From: Nemertoderma westbladi
Lineage: Eukaryota; Xenacoelomorpha; Nemertodermatida; Nemertodermatidae
Direction: 5' to 3'
DNA: 64,000 bases
Assembly (NCBI GenBank): GCA_032718475.1
Contig: JAUCBJ010006842.1
Span: forward strand, 248,001 to 312,000
In this document: in pieces, positions 34,543 through 45,767 of the stretch
How the letters are laid out: each line of letters starts with the position of its first letter
How positions within the stretch are numbered: the stretch's first letter is position 1
Program-made: the position numbers and the translations under genes
Notes under the pieces: generated by a model
Seen by the model: only the letters and a program-made list of their open reading frames with translations
Told to the model about the DNA's origin: nothing
Databases searched by the model: none

Positions 34543-36324
34543 ATGACAGACGTTTTTGGATTCGAGAACGATAGCGATAGTACCGGTAGTAGATGCGGAG
34601 GGTCTGACCAAACGCAAATAGCCGTCGGTCCAAGAGAAGAATCAAGTTGGACGGACATAAACTTAAATAGTCCGGCGGTTGTCGTTCCTGGTTCCGGTTG
34701 CGACCGTCCTAGATATTCTGAAACGCAGTCTCACAGTAGGAATCGGTTTCCTGCAGTACCGGTACCAGGAGAAGGGGACGATTACATACATCCTAATAGA
34801 GAGCAGCAAGGTACTGATACCTGTATACAGCTTGAATGCGACGCACCGATAATGGCGGATATCAGGAAGGAACCGGAAATATTCGATGGGCGTGGAGATG
34901 TTGATTCCTGGGTTAGTGCATTACAGCGATTGGGACGTCTTCGAAGATGGAATTACGTGATGATGGGAAGGGTTGCTTCCATTTATGTGTCAGGTACCGC
35001 GGCTCGCGTAATAGAAGAATTACCTACTGAACAACAAGTCGATTTTGATAGCGTAGTAGCCGCTCTGCGAGCTAGATTTAGGCCTTTACCCCCCGAGGTT
35101 ATATGTAGTAAGCTGTTAGATTGTAGGCTTGGAATAAATGAAACTATAGAGGAGTATGTAGATAAACTCCAGAAATGGGGACAGCAAGCCTGGGTAGATA
35201 TGAATGGTGCGCAACGAGATCGGTTATTACTTACAGTTTTTTACAGAGGCATACCCTCTGATTTGGCTTTTAGGATTAGAAACAGCCATCCGCAATCGTT
35301 TGACGAGGCTTTACGTATGGCGCGTAATGAAGAAATTTATTTAGCGGAGGCGAACCATATAAATTACGGAGATCAAGCTGGACATACTGATCGAAATACC
35401 GGCATTGATTCTAATAGGCCAAAGCATACCTTTTTGCAGGAAAGTGGTGTACATGGATATGTAAACAATACGGCGAGTTTTAATAGAAATTCTACTGTAC
35501 CGAGTAGACCAGTTACCGTTGATCCAAAAATAAATAAATTAGAATGTGAGATACAAGAATTACGGAAACAAATTTCCGGTATGCAGTGCCAGCCAGCTCC
35601 TGTACGTCCGTTTACTGCATGGAATAAGAGTAGAACAGATTCTGGTCCAAACCATTCTGAAAGGAGTAGTGATACATTAGCCTACAGTAGTGGTAGACCT
35701 GTAGATAGCCCTTATTTGACTGAGCCAAGTAGGTCAATTATTCAAAGTGAACATTTTCAGGGAAGTAATAATATGACACCCCGTAGGAATGTAACATGTT
35801 TTAACTGCAATGAATTTGGCCATTACAGTACCCAATGTCCCCAGCCGTTTGCTTCCCATAATGTTCAGCTACGGAGAGATATTGTTTGTTTTAATTTTAA
35901 TTGTAACGAGTCTGGACATTACAGTACCCATTGCCCAAGATCTCAAACATCCCGATTTAATAGATCGAGTGACGATGTGAGACGTACTTATCCATACAGA
36001 CCGAGACCTTCCCCACTTAGTACTGGTAGCAATATGTGTCAGCCATCCCAATATGTGCCACACCCTACTCCACCGCCCAGTAGGTTTAGTACGGATGCTG
36101 GTACACCGGCTTCGAGTTTTGAAAATAATCACATACGGTATACAACGCATACGAATCGCGATTGGTACATACCTATACATATAGGACGTACAAAGATGGT
36201 TGGTTTGGTAGATAGCGGTTCAGATTTTACTATAATGGATATACGTAAATTACCAAAGGATTGTGAACTGGGAGCCAGTAGTATACCATCTATTAATTCC
36301 CATCTATTGATTATTCCCATCTAA
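34543..36324 (+). CDS. Gypsy Gag with zinc knuckles and protease start, truncated by LINE
   Basis: Opens at the first ATG after the primer site (188 bp leader). A disordered N-terminus is followed by a capsid-like region (about residues 105-275; IFDGRGDVDSWVSALQRLG, then FDSVVAALRARF). Then two zinc knuckles: CFNCNEFGHYSTQC at about 419 (CX2CX4HX4C) and a second at about 448 in which CFNFNC gives CX4CX4HX4C. The retropepsin begins near residue 545, and its active site DSGS is at about 556. The frame meets a stop at 36322 inside the inserted LINE. Without the LINE the reading frame would continue in phase at 39847. Gag packages the element RNA; the protease matures Gag-Pol. Confidence 0.9.
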   Translation: MTDVFGFENDSDSTGSRCGGSDQTQIAVGPREESSWTDINLNSPAVVVPGSGCDRPRYSETQSHSRNRFPAVPVPGEGDDYIHPNREQQGTDTCIQLECDAPIMADIRKEPEIFDGRGDVDSWVSALQRLGRLRRWNYVMMGRVASIYVSGTAARVIEELPTEQQVDFDSVVAALRARFRPLPPEVICSKLLDCRLGINETIEEYVDKLQKWGQQAWVDMNGAQRDRLLLTVFYRGIPSDLAFRIRNSHPQSFDEALRMARNEEIYLAEANHINYGDQAGHTDRNTGIDSNRPKHTFLQESGVHGYVNNTASFNRNSTVPSRPVTVDPKINKLECEIQELRKQISGMQCQPAPVRPFTAWNKSRTDSGPNHSERSSDTLAYSSGRPVDSPYLTEPSRSIIQSEHFQGSNNMTPRRNVTCFNCNEFGHYSTQCPQPFASHNVQLRRDIVCFNFNCNESGHYSTHCPRSQTSRFNRSSDDVRRTYPYRPRPSPLSTGSNMCQPSQYVPHPTPPPSRFSTDAGTPASSFENNHIRYTTHTNRDWYIPIHIGRTKMVGLVDSGSDFTIMDIRKLPKDCELGASSIPSINSHLLIIPI

Positions 36325-39300
36325 AATCCATCTATTGTTTTATGTAATTATCTGTACCACTTACAGTGTGCAACTAGTCGAGATGATATAGTTAGCAACC
36401 CTAGAAATTTCTACTGTATATATTGCCATGACACAATTTTCCCCTTCAGTTCCGTAGTTGATAATGATCCCGATATTTTTCCTTGTTCTTCGTCTTATCA
36501 TGATTTACTAAATAACGAATTTTTTTTGGAAAATAGCGGAAATGTAAATAATGAACCTTTGTCTCTAATAGATCCTGATTCCAACATGGAAACAAATTTT
36601 TTCACAAATAATTACGATCCTTATACGTTTACACAATTTTCACAAACCTTAAAATCAAATACTCTCAGTTTTTTTCACTTAAATTGCCGTAGCCTGCAGT
36701 CAAATTTAAATGACATTTCTACATTTATAGATCTTCTGCAACATCGCTTTTCGGTAGTATCTTTTACCGAAACTTTCTCTAAGGACGATAGCCGCGTTAA
36801 ACTGTATGGTATTCCTGGGTATAAAGCGCCCTATTTGCAACATCGTGGTAATACTGTTCGGGGAGGCGTTGCCATGTTTGTTAGGGATGATATGGAGTCA
36901 GTACAACGTTCCGATTTAGTAATGCCTGATATAGATAATTTATGGGTGGAAATAAATTCCAAAATTCCTAATAAAAAATTAATAGTAGGCACTATTTATA
37001 GATCTCAAAGTATACAGCTAGACCATTTTTTCAACATTTTAGATAATCAACTTGCAAAATTAAACCAATTAAACTGCGATATTGTGATAAATGGCGACTT
37101 TAATATAAATACCTTAGTAAACTCTAAATCTAAATTTACTTACATGCAAATACTCAATTCTTTCGGTTACCAACAATTAATAGATAAGCCCACTAGAGTT
37201 TGTAGGAGTACAAATTCTTGTATTGATCATTTTATTACAAATAAATATTCAGAAATTATTCAAAGTGGCGTCTTCCCACTTGAAATTGGTACCACCGACC
37301 ACTACGCAATCTTTTCTGCTTTTCGTGATTCTAGAGATTTTTTTGCCGAAAAAAAACATATAAAACATGACTTTTCGAACTTCGATAATAATGCTTTTGT
37401 GGCCGATCTTTCCAACGAAAACAACTGGACTACAACTTCAAATAACTTAACTAATACTGATTTTGAAAACTGCTATCACGATATAGAAAAAATATTTAAC
37501 CGCCATGCCCCAAAACGATGTGTTCCCCTTAGAGAATCGCCACGTAAGCCTTGGTTAACTCCTGACTTAGTAAATAAAATTAATATTAAACATAAATTAT
37601 ATTCCAATTATGTAAAAATAAAATCAATAAGAAACCACGAGATCTATAAACGATTCCGTAACAAATTGTCAACTTTATTAAAACAACGGGAACGCGCTTT
37701 TTTTTCAAATCAATTCCAATTACATTCAAAAAATATTTAAAAAACGTGGAGACTAATAAACCAAGTCTTAAGTAAACGTTCAGATCGCTCCTCACCAATC
37801 TGTATTAAAGAGCCAAATACTGGCGTTAAGCTAACCAATCCAAACAAAATTGCAGAGACTTTTAACTTGTTTTATACCTCAGTGGGCCAAGCACTAGCAA
37901 ATGAAATCGAGGATACTAATAAAAGTCCATCATTTTATATAAAAACCCCGCAGTCAAATTCTTTTGCTCTTTTAGAGATTTCTCCAGAGGAACTACAAAA
38001 AATAATTATGGACCCACCTGACGATAAATCAAGTAATGACGAATTTTCAATAAAATTATTAAAAATAGGTTCACTCCATATTGCGAATAAGCTAACTCCT
38101 TTTATTAATAACTGTATACGTACATCATCTTTTCCAGACTTTTTGAAGATTGCTAGAGTGGTTCCAATTTACAAGGGAGGAGACCCCACTGACACATCAA
38201 ACTATAGGCCTATTTCAATACTAAGCATTGTCAGTAAAGTTCTAGAACGTGTAATATATGACCAATTAATTGTATACATAACTAAATATAAAATTCTTTG
38301 TAATAACCAGTACGGATTTAGGAAAAAATTATCTACATACCATGCCTTATTACAAATTACCGAAAATATTCGAGACACCTTGGACAATTACGAATCTTCT
38401 TGTGTAATCTACGTCGACTTGAAGAAGGCGTTCGATACACTATCCCATAAAATTCTTCTAAATAAACTCGAACTTTATGGTATCCGCGGGCCTCCTTTAG
38501 ATTTACTAAATTCATATCTTACTAACCGAAAGCAGTATGTAGTGGTCGGCGACCACTGCTCCTCTTTGCGCGATATCCAGTTAGGCGTCCCACAAGGCTC
38601 CATATTAGGCCCCCTCCTCTTTATTCTATATGTAAATGATCTTCCGTTGTGTAGTAACCTAAATACTGTACTATTTGCCGATGACACGAGCTTGTCTGCC
38701 AGTGGTAAATCGGTTGGTGATCTGATAGCTAATGTAAATAATGAGTTAGGTAAAGTGGTAGAATGGCTTAATACAAATAAATTATCCCTAAATTTAAAAA
38801 AAACTGAATATTCGTTATTTTCTAACTTGTCTCTAGATTATTCTTCAGCACCTAAGGTTAAAATTAAAAATACAGAATTAAGATTAAAATCTACAGTTAA
38901 ATACTTGGGTATCTTAATCGATTCAGATATGTCCTGGCGATCGCATACATCCTACATTTTAAAGAAGATAGCCCGTTCAGTAGGAATTTTTTTCAGACTG
39001 CGTTATTTACTCCCGATGTGTATTTTACGAACTTTGTACTATTCTCTTATAAACCCTTATTTGCAGTATGGTATCGTAGTCTGGGGAAATACTTTCAGTT
39101 CATATCTTAAACCTATCCGAGTTTGTGTAAACAAGGTTCTTAGAGCAATAACCTTTTCTCACTGGCAGGCAAGTTCGGGTCCACTTTACCGTGATTTATC
39201 TATATTACCTTTGGAGGAATTGTATATCTTCACCGTCGCTAGGGCGATGTTCGATATACATAATAAAGAGGGGGTGGCTGCATTGGAGGGGCGCTTTGTA

Positions 39301-39845
39301 CCTGCGAGTACCGTCCATAGTCACAACACGCGGTTCGCCTCTAGGGGAAATTTCTGGGTACCTTCTGTTAGGCTTCAAGTTGCCCGAAGATCATTTAAAT
39401 ATCAAGGAACAAAACTATGGAATGAATTATCTGAAGAAATACGAAATATAAAGTCAAAAATTACTTTCTCTAAACGATTAAAATCACATCTGATGGGGTA
39501 TGATTGAATAGTGGCAATATGTATCAGGGATTGCAATGCTCTCGATTTCATCCTAAGAAATTATAAAGGCATTTTATGAGTCCGGCCTGCCGGCTCTGGC
39601 TCCGGGTCCGGCTCTGGCTAATCCAGCTCATCTGTGTCGTGCGGCGCCAATGTGAACACTAATAACCAGTCTTGCTGGATGCGCATTGTTGAGGCAGTAT
39701 CTACGGTAGGCGTATTCATTAATTAATTAATGTGTATTGTATATTACGTAGTGCATTCATTATGCTGATTGACGTGGTGCCCTACACTAGCTATGCTATG
39801 GGGCCCACGTCAATCATTATGCAATCTATGGAAATAAATAAATAA
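36311..39845 (+). mobile_element. CR1/Jockey-like LINE inserted in Gypsy protease
   Basis: Lies between CTATTGA of the protease (to ~36310) and the resumed protease frame at 39847 (TTGAAAATT). TTGA is shared at both edges and could be a minimal target duplication. The 5' end is inside the N-terminal zinc-finger region, the 3' end is an (AAAT) short tail (39833-39845). The 3' untranslated part has a strong stem at about 39766-39816 (GATTGACGTGG / CCACGTCAATC), a possible RT recognition hairpin. Confidence 0.85.
36325..39507 (+). pseudogene. LINE ORF2 (endonuclease-RT), one premature stop
   Basis: A single reading frame with only one in-frame TAA, at 37738, where relatives read KKTW. Order: end of a PHD-like finger (FYCIYCHDTIFPFSS, about 36405), apurinic-type endonuclease (FFHLNCRSLQ, SFTET, INGDFNI, TTDHYAIF; 36670-37310), linker (ESPRKPWLTPDL), RT (PIYKGGDPTDTSNYRPIS, VDLKKAFDTLSH, GVPQGSILGPLLF, LFADDTSLS; 38160-38690), thumb (YLGILIDSDMSWRSH) and C-terminal region. 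EN nicks the target, and RT copies the LINE RNA at the nick. The first ATG in frame is 36586. Apart from the stop and the 5' truncation it is well preserved, implying recent activity. The fragment at 1-946 is a related element. Confidence 0.9.
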
Positions 39846-39846
39846 A

Positions 39847-40732
39847 TTGAAAATTAAGGGTGTAGGAGGGTTAATGCCAGTATTAGGTGAAGTGCATCTA
39901 CCGATTGTTATTACGTCAGACTTTAAAGTAGACATATTAGTGTATATTGGCGACTTACTGAAAATTGATGGTTCTGAAATTATTTTTGGTAAAGATTTTA
40001 TCTACCAAGCCTGTACCTCATTTGATTTAGTAAAGCAATGTATGATTTTACGGAATAACGAGTGTGTTTATTTTTGTAGTCCACCGACTCAGGTTATATC
40101 TAACTCAACCACAGAACACTATACTCGCCGTATAATTATGTCAGAAAAGAGGGTTACTATACCACCAGATTCACAGGCATATATTACATGTTGTTTGAAG
40201 GGAAAGGGAAGTAATTGTAGCTTCCCAGCAGGACCAGTTTATATTGAACCTCTGTATCAGTCGAATACTCAAACCCTACTAGCACGTTGTATTATAGATC
40301 CAATTGATAGAGAACGTGTTACATTACAAGTTTTAAACCCAAACAATTCACCAGTTACTGTTTTTAAGAACCAGAAGGTAGCATCATACTGTGACGTCAC
40401 TAATTATACCTTGTGTACTTTAGAAAGTAGGGCTATCAGTACAGATAGTGTAGTTAATGATGCCAATGGTAAACAGATATTTTTACGTGAAGAATTAAAA
40501 TTAGACCATTTAGACTCTGATAAACAAGCTGATGTATTGGACATTGTTGGACAGAATCCCCATTCATTTTCTTACAATGATTATGACATAGGACGGACTA
40601 CACTGTTACAACATTCTATACCTTTGAAACCTGATGCTAAACCGATACATGTAAAGCCTTATCCAATACCCGTAGCCATACGTCCAGAACTGAGAGAACG
40701 GTTAAGTAATTTACAACGTGTAGGAGTTATAC
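39847..40732 (+). pseudogene. Gypsy pol segment: protease end to RT start
   Basis: Resumes the protease frame after the LINE (FKVDILVYIGDLLK, then IIFGKDFIYQA, the usual IxG.DFL-like box). A linker follows, then the RT amino end (LLQHSIPLKPDAKPIHVKPY, ELRERLSNLQRVGVI). It runs in phase into the second LINE at 40733, so the predicted protein acquires a foreign LINE-encoded tail to 41118. Without insertions it would join the RT at 42861. Confidence 0.85.
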
Positions 40733-42659
40733 CATGGTTCGACAACGAATGTCATGATCGTAAACTACACATGCTGCATTTGTTCTCAAAAAGGAATTTC
40801 TCTACTACTGACAAAGATATTTTCTGGGAAGCACGCCGTGAATACAAAAAACTGCTGAAATACAAACGTGAAATTTATGAGGAAGATCGCCTTCTAGAAC
40901 GTATAGCTCAAACTGAAATTACACCATGGACTTTGCTGAGAGAAGGCAAACCAAACAATGTAGCACCTATACCAATGGATAAACTTGAAACTCATTTTGA
41001 GAATCTTTTAAGTCACTTAAATGACCCGTTAAATACTCCCGACATTCCAGAAACATCAAATGATGAAACCAACAGTGATGAATGGTATAATGTGAGTAGA
41101 AGTAGAAAATACTATTAACCACGCAGCTAACCGTAAAGCTAGCGGACCCGATCGTATTTACTAAGAACACCTTAAACAAGGCCTACCGTTTATTATTCAC
41201 CTCTTAGTCCTACTTTATAACACGTGTCTCAATCTAGGCTCAATCCCAGAAGTTTGGATGTCCAGTTTCATCAAGGTTCTATACAAAGGAAAGGGTAAAA
41301 TTACCAATCCAGATAATTACCGCGGCATAGCGCTTCTAAGCGTCATTCTCAAGATATTTACCTCCATTATAAACAAGCGTTTACTACTCAGACTCTTACA
41401 TCGTTTACCACTAGAACAATTTGGGTTTACCCCGGGCAAATCTACAACTGACGCAATTAAGCTCCTTCTTTCCGAGATCTCGTCACTAGTTGCCTCTGAG
41501 GGACGAGTCTATGTGGCTTTCGTAGACTTTCGGAAGGCCTTCGACTCCACCAGCCGAAATATTTTCTTCCATAAACTCTACCACGATTTCGGTGTCAAAG
41601 GGAAACTATACAACATCATCAAATCAATACTGAAAGTAAATTTCATACAAATCTATGATGGGTTACGTCTATCAAATGCAATCCGACAAATACTCGGTTT
41701 CTTACAAGGCGATTGCCTTTCTCCGACGAATTTCATCCTGTACATTGCCGACCTCGTATCTGCCCTGCGGCGCGCAATCCAGTTTCTGAAATGTATATTT
41801 TATGCCGATGATCTTGCTTTTTACTCTACCAACCCTAGGGATATTCAAGACGGTCTTAACAACCTTCACAAATGGTGCTGTGAAAACTCTACAAGTTAAC
41901 CTAATAAAAACAAAGATTGTTAAGTTTAGGAAGGGTGGCCGGCTTGCTCTGTATGACAAATTCTTTTACAATGGGGAGGCTGTAACAATCTGTGACCATT
42001 ACGAGTATCTGGGACTCACCCTACAACCAACTTTGACGTTCACAAAGCACATTAAAGCAAAAAAAGAAAAGGCATATTCCGCCATTGGCTCTCTTAGAAA
42101 CCTGCATCTAGTTTCTGTACAAACCGGAATGAAAATATTTCAAATGAAGATTTTCCCAATGACAACGTATGCAATATCCGAGTTTGGTCCCCTGCTTACA
42201 CTGCCCCAACTAAAGGAAATCGACAAAATAAAATCTACATTTATAAAACGGTTACTCGGCCTACACATCTCCTCATCCTCCACGCTCGCTTTGAAATTAA
42301 TCAACGAAGAAACCTTAACTAATGACATTGTTCTTAAATTCCCAGGCATATTTAACTCAGCAATTCTAGAACAGTACAACACTTTCAGAAACGATCGCAA
42401 TGCAAATTTCAATGCAGAACAATACCAGCTGGGCCCTGCGTTCCAATCATCTAGCTGGAAACGCAGCGGCCAACGACACCGTCACCTAGCAACAAGAACC
42501 ATATCACACGGGTTTCATTTCAAGCTGTGTGAAAATAATTCCTACCACTATCCATGTATTGACTGTATATGTCGTTTCTGTCTGCAACCCGCAAAGAACC
42601 GATACCATGCCCTAGTCTGCGACAAATGCCCAACAATATCCACCTTATCCTCTCAATAA
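40733..42659 (+). pseudogene. LINE RT, frameshifted (nested in Gypsy)
   Basis: Linker ITPWTLLREGKPNNV, stop at 41116, then NHAANRKASGPDRI, VLYKGKGKITNPDNYRGIAL, VDFRKAFDSTSRN, GFLQGDCLSPTNF, CIFYADDLAFYST (catalytic YADD), frameshift near 41880, thumb YLGLTLQPTLTFTKH, and a Cys/His tail (CRFCLQPAKNRYHALVC). The RT fold and order are clear; the clade is different from the LINE at 36-39 kb. At least three disruptions; dead. Confidence 0.85.
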
Positions 42660-42791
42660 CTAATTATTTTAGACCATATATTAATATTTTTAATAATTTA
42701 TAAATTTTAGATTCCGTGCAATTTAATATATAATTACAGTACTTAGGTTTTTTACCATTTACCCCGACTGGGGGGTGTCCAGATTAATTAA
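40733..42791 (+). mobile_element. 5' truncated LINE with 69-bp target duplication
   Basis: Flanked by identical 69-bp copies of Gypsy RT sequence (40664-40732 and 42792-42860). The element starts in the linker (PWFDNECHDRK) with no endonuclease domain. Its 3' end has no poly-A but a CCCCGACTGGGG stem at about 42763-42774. Confidence 0.9.
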
Positions 42792-42860
42792 CAATACCCG
42801 TAGCCATACGTCCAGAACTGAGAGAACGGTTAAGTAATTTACAACGTGTAGGAGTTATAC

Positions 42861-44017
42861 AGCCGAGTACCAGTGAATGGTCTTCTCCTCTTATTATTGT
42901 TAAGGCACCTAATAAGCCATGGCGCTTAGCTATAGACTATAGGGGACTTAATTCAGTAGCGGTTCCTCAATTTTGGCCATTACCTAATATTGATTACATG
43001 TTAGCAGAAGTTGGTGCTGCCAGACCAGAATATTTCAGTGCATTGGATTTTAAATCCATGTTTTGGCAAGTAGAGATTAATCCGGAGGATTATGCGAAGA
43101 CCGCCTTTCATACTCAGTGGGGAAACTTTGAGTTTCGTAGAATGCCGTTTGGGCTTCAGTCATCACCCAGTACGTGTCAGAGATTAATGCAACTAGGATT
43201 AGAAGGGATATAATGTGCTTTAGTGTACATGGATGACCTGATATTGTATTCTAGAACGTGGGAACAGCACATAGAACTCATAGATATAGTACTACGGCGT
43301 ATAAGTGAGTTAGGTCTCAAATTGAAACCATCTAAATGTTGTTTTGGAGCGAGTTCAATACACTTCCTAGGACACATTATTGATCGGGATGGTATACATA
43401 CTGATCCTAAGAAAATAAGTACGATGGTCGATTTCCCCAGACCTACTTGTGTGAAGGACTTACAGAGTTTTCTGGGCCTGTGTGGATACTACAGGAAATT
43501 TGTGAGAGATTATGGCAAATTAGTACAACCATTGTATGGCCTAACTAAAGTAGGAGTGCCGTCTTACTGGAATGCAGATTGTGAACAAGCTTTTCTAGAA
43601 CTCAAGAATCGACTCGTTTCATCGCCAATTTTATCCCACCCTGACTTTGAACGAGAGTTTACCTTAGAAACTGATGCCAGTGGATCTGGACTTGGAGCGA
43701 TACTTTGCCAAGACGATAAGGTTATAGCTTATGCTTCGCGTTCCCTGACTTGTGCTGAAGCTAAGTGGTCGATTACGGAATTAGAGGGATTAGCAGTAGT
43801 TTGGGCCGTAGCTAAGTTTCGTTTTTATTTATTGGGTCGGCATTTTAAAGTGATTTCAGATCATAACCCCCTGCGATGCTTGTCTTGGGTTGGTGTCAAT
43901 CGCCATATTACGGGTCGTCTCCAAAGGTGGGCACTGAAACTGTCAGAATACGATTATACTTTTATTTATAAGCCCGGAAAGTTTAACAGGGCTGATTGCT
44001 TATCCCGAATAAAGTAG
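42861..44017 (+). pseudogene. Gypsy reverse transcriptase and RNase H, one stop codon
   Basis: RT fingers (WSSPLIIVKAPNKPWRLAID), palm (FSALDFKSMFWQVEI, RMPFGLQSSPSTCQRLM), then TAA at 43211 where a residue is expected, then VYMDDLILYSR (catalytic YMDD). Connection KPSKCCFGASSIHFLGHII, SFLGLCGYYRKFV. RNase H of the Ty3 type follows (LETDASGSGLGAILCQ, ELEGLAVVWAVAKFRFYLLG, SDHNPL), ending ADCLSRIK. The next domain continues in another frame with a 22-nt overlap at 43996, which could be decay or a frameshift site. Confidence 0.9.
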
Positions 44018-45234
44018 AACATCCTCTAGATACGACTAACACTGTAAACAATCACAGTAACGAACTCGATGTTGAACCATTTTGTTTAATTAATGTTCCT
44101 GTAATAAACCCTGTAGACTCTACAGACGTGACTGGAGACACAGACAATTTGATGAATAACCAATCTAATGTAGTGAATGTAGATACCGATGAACTACAAG
44201 GTCTTGTAGACTTATTTAGTTGCAATGGAACGGATTCGAAGGTTTGTAACCATGACTACCAGGATAAACAGAGTTCAGTAGCAAATGACGATGATGGATG
44301 TTCATATTACCGTGCTCCAGACACCTCAATACATGTAGATAGTTTCGCAGACGTTCAGTCTTCCTTACCTGTGTTACCTAGCAATGTGGAGTTTTGTAGT
44401 TTGTCCAGACTACGTAAACTGCAGTTGGAAGATTCAAATATTAAGGTGATGGTAGAATATTTACAAACGGGAAATAAACCAGAATTTAATCGTAAGCTCT
44501 CTGAGTGTAAGAATATGGTAAAGTTACATACACAATATGTATTAGTAGATGGTATTCTATGTCACGTCTCGGATTGTAAGACAAATAAGACAATACAAGT
44601 AGTAGTACCTAAGTTACTACGTAGACAGGTACTACTTCAGTTCCATGACCTCAGGTCACATTTAGGAATTAATAAAACGTTGAATGACATTAAAGTAAAA
44701 TTTTATTGGGTAAATCTCCGGGATGATGTAGCGCGGTACATACATAGTTGTGATCCTTGTCAACGACGTAAAGGATCTACTTATATTCAACCATTAACTA
44801 GTTTACCAGCCCCCACCCGAGTTATGGAAAGATTATCTATTGATATCGTGAAAGGGTTTCCCACTAGTCCAACTGGTAATAAACTTGTTTTCACTATTAC
44901 AGAACATTTAACCCGATATGTTGAACTATTACCTGTCCCTGACGAACAAGCTGAAACTTTAGCCCGGGAATTGGTAAATAAAATATTTTGTGTATACGGT
45001 GCAGCTGAGATTATTTTATCGGATAGAGGTCCAAGTTTTACTTCGTCACTTTTCTCGGAACTGGAAAAAATATTTGGCATTGTTCGTGTGTTAACTTCAG
45101 CGTACCACCCACAATGCAATGGTCTTACTGAAAGGGTCAACCAATCCATGTGTAATATGTTAGCACTGACAACTCGTGACCAACTCGTGGTCATGGTCGT
45201 AACCATGACAACTGGGAAGAAATGCTTCCCCTAG
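43996..45234 (+). pseudogene. Gypsy integrase, amino and core domains
   Basis: A ~130-residue acidic spacer precedes the HHCC zinc domain (FHDLRSHLG and CDPCQRR). The DDE core has LSIDIVKG, then LSDRGPSF, then GLTERVNQ (D, D, E). Integrase inserts the cDNA. Near 45190 a short inverted pair (GTCATGG / CCATGAC) appears to have added bases and shifted the frame, ending this ORF at 45234. The remainder is in the next ORF. Confidence 0.9.
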
Positions 45235-45767
45235 TACAATTTAATTATAACACTAGCGTACATTCTAGTATAGGGATGGCACCATTTACGTTGATGTTTG
45301 GTAGGGAGGCTCGTCTACCAATAGATACTCGTATTGAGCGGCCTTATAGTTTGTTGGCTGACACAGCGACATACCCTGACGAATTACGTAAGAACTTACA
45401 AAATGCCCACAAGTTAGTTAGAGAACAACTAAGTAAAGCACAGAATAAACAAAAACGCCTCCACGATCGTAAAGTGAAACAAAATTTGCAATCATTTGTG
45501 ACAGGCGATAAAGTATTGTATTTTGATCGACGCGTTAAGCGCAAGAATAATAAGTTGCGGTTCCGTTTTACCGGACCCTATGTAGTGCTCCGTAAGCATT
45601 CGCAGTTTTCATATGAATTACGTCCTGTACGGAAACGAGTTACACCACGAACTCCAGTGTTGGTAGTGAACGCGACAGATTTAAAGTTATATCAAGTGCG
45701 TTCATCCGCTTGTGAAAGTAATAACCCTTCTATGTCCAATGGACAAAGTGATGTCGACACACCTTAG
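45222..45767 (+). pseudogene. Gypsy integrase C-terminal part with GPY/F module
   Basis: Continues the integrase after the frameshift: LVQFNYNTSVHSSIGMAPF (usual core end), an alpha-helical linker rich in Lys/Gln, then VTGDKVLYFDRR and RFRFTGPYVVLRKHS, the GPY/F module, and a short tail. No chromodomain is visible. Confidence 0.9.
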
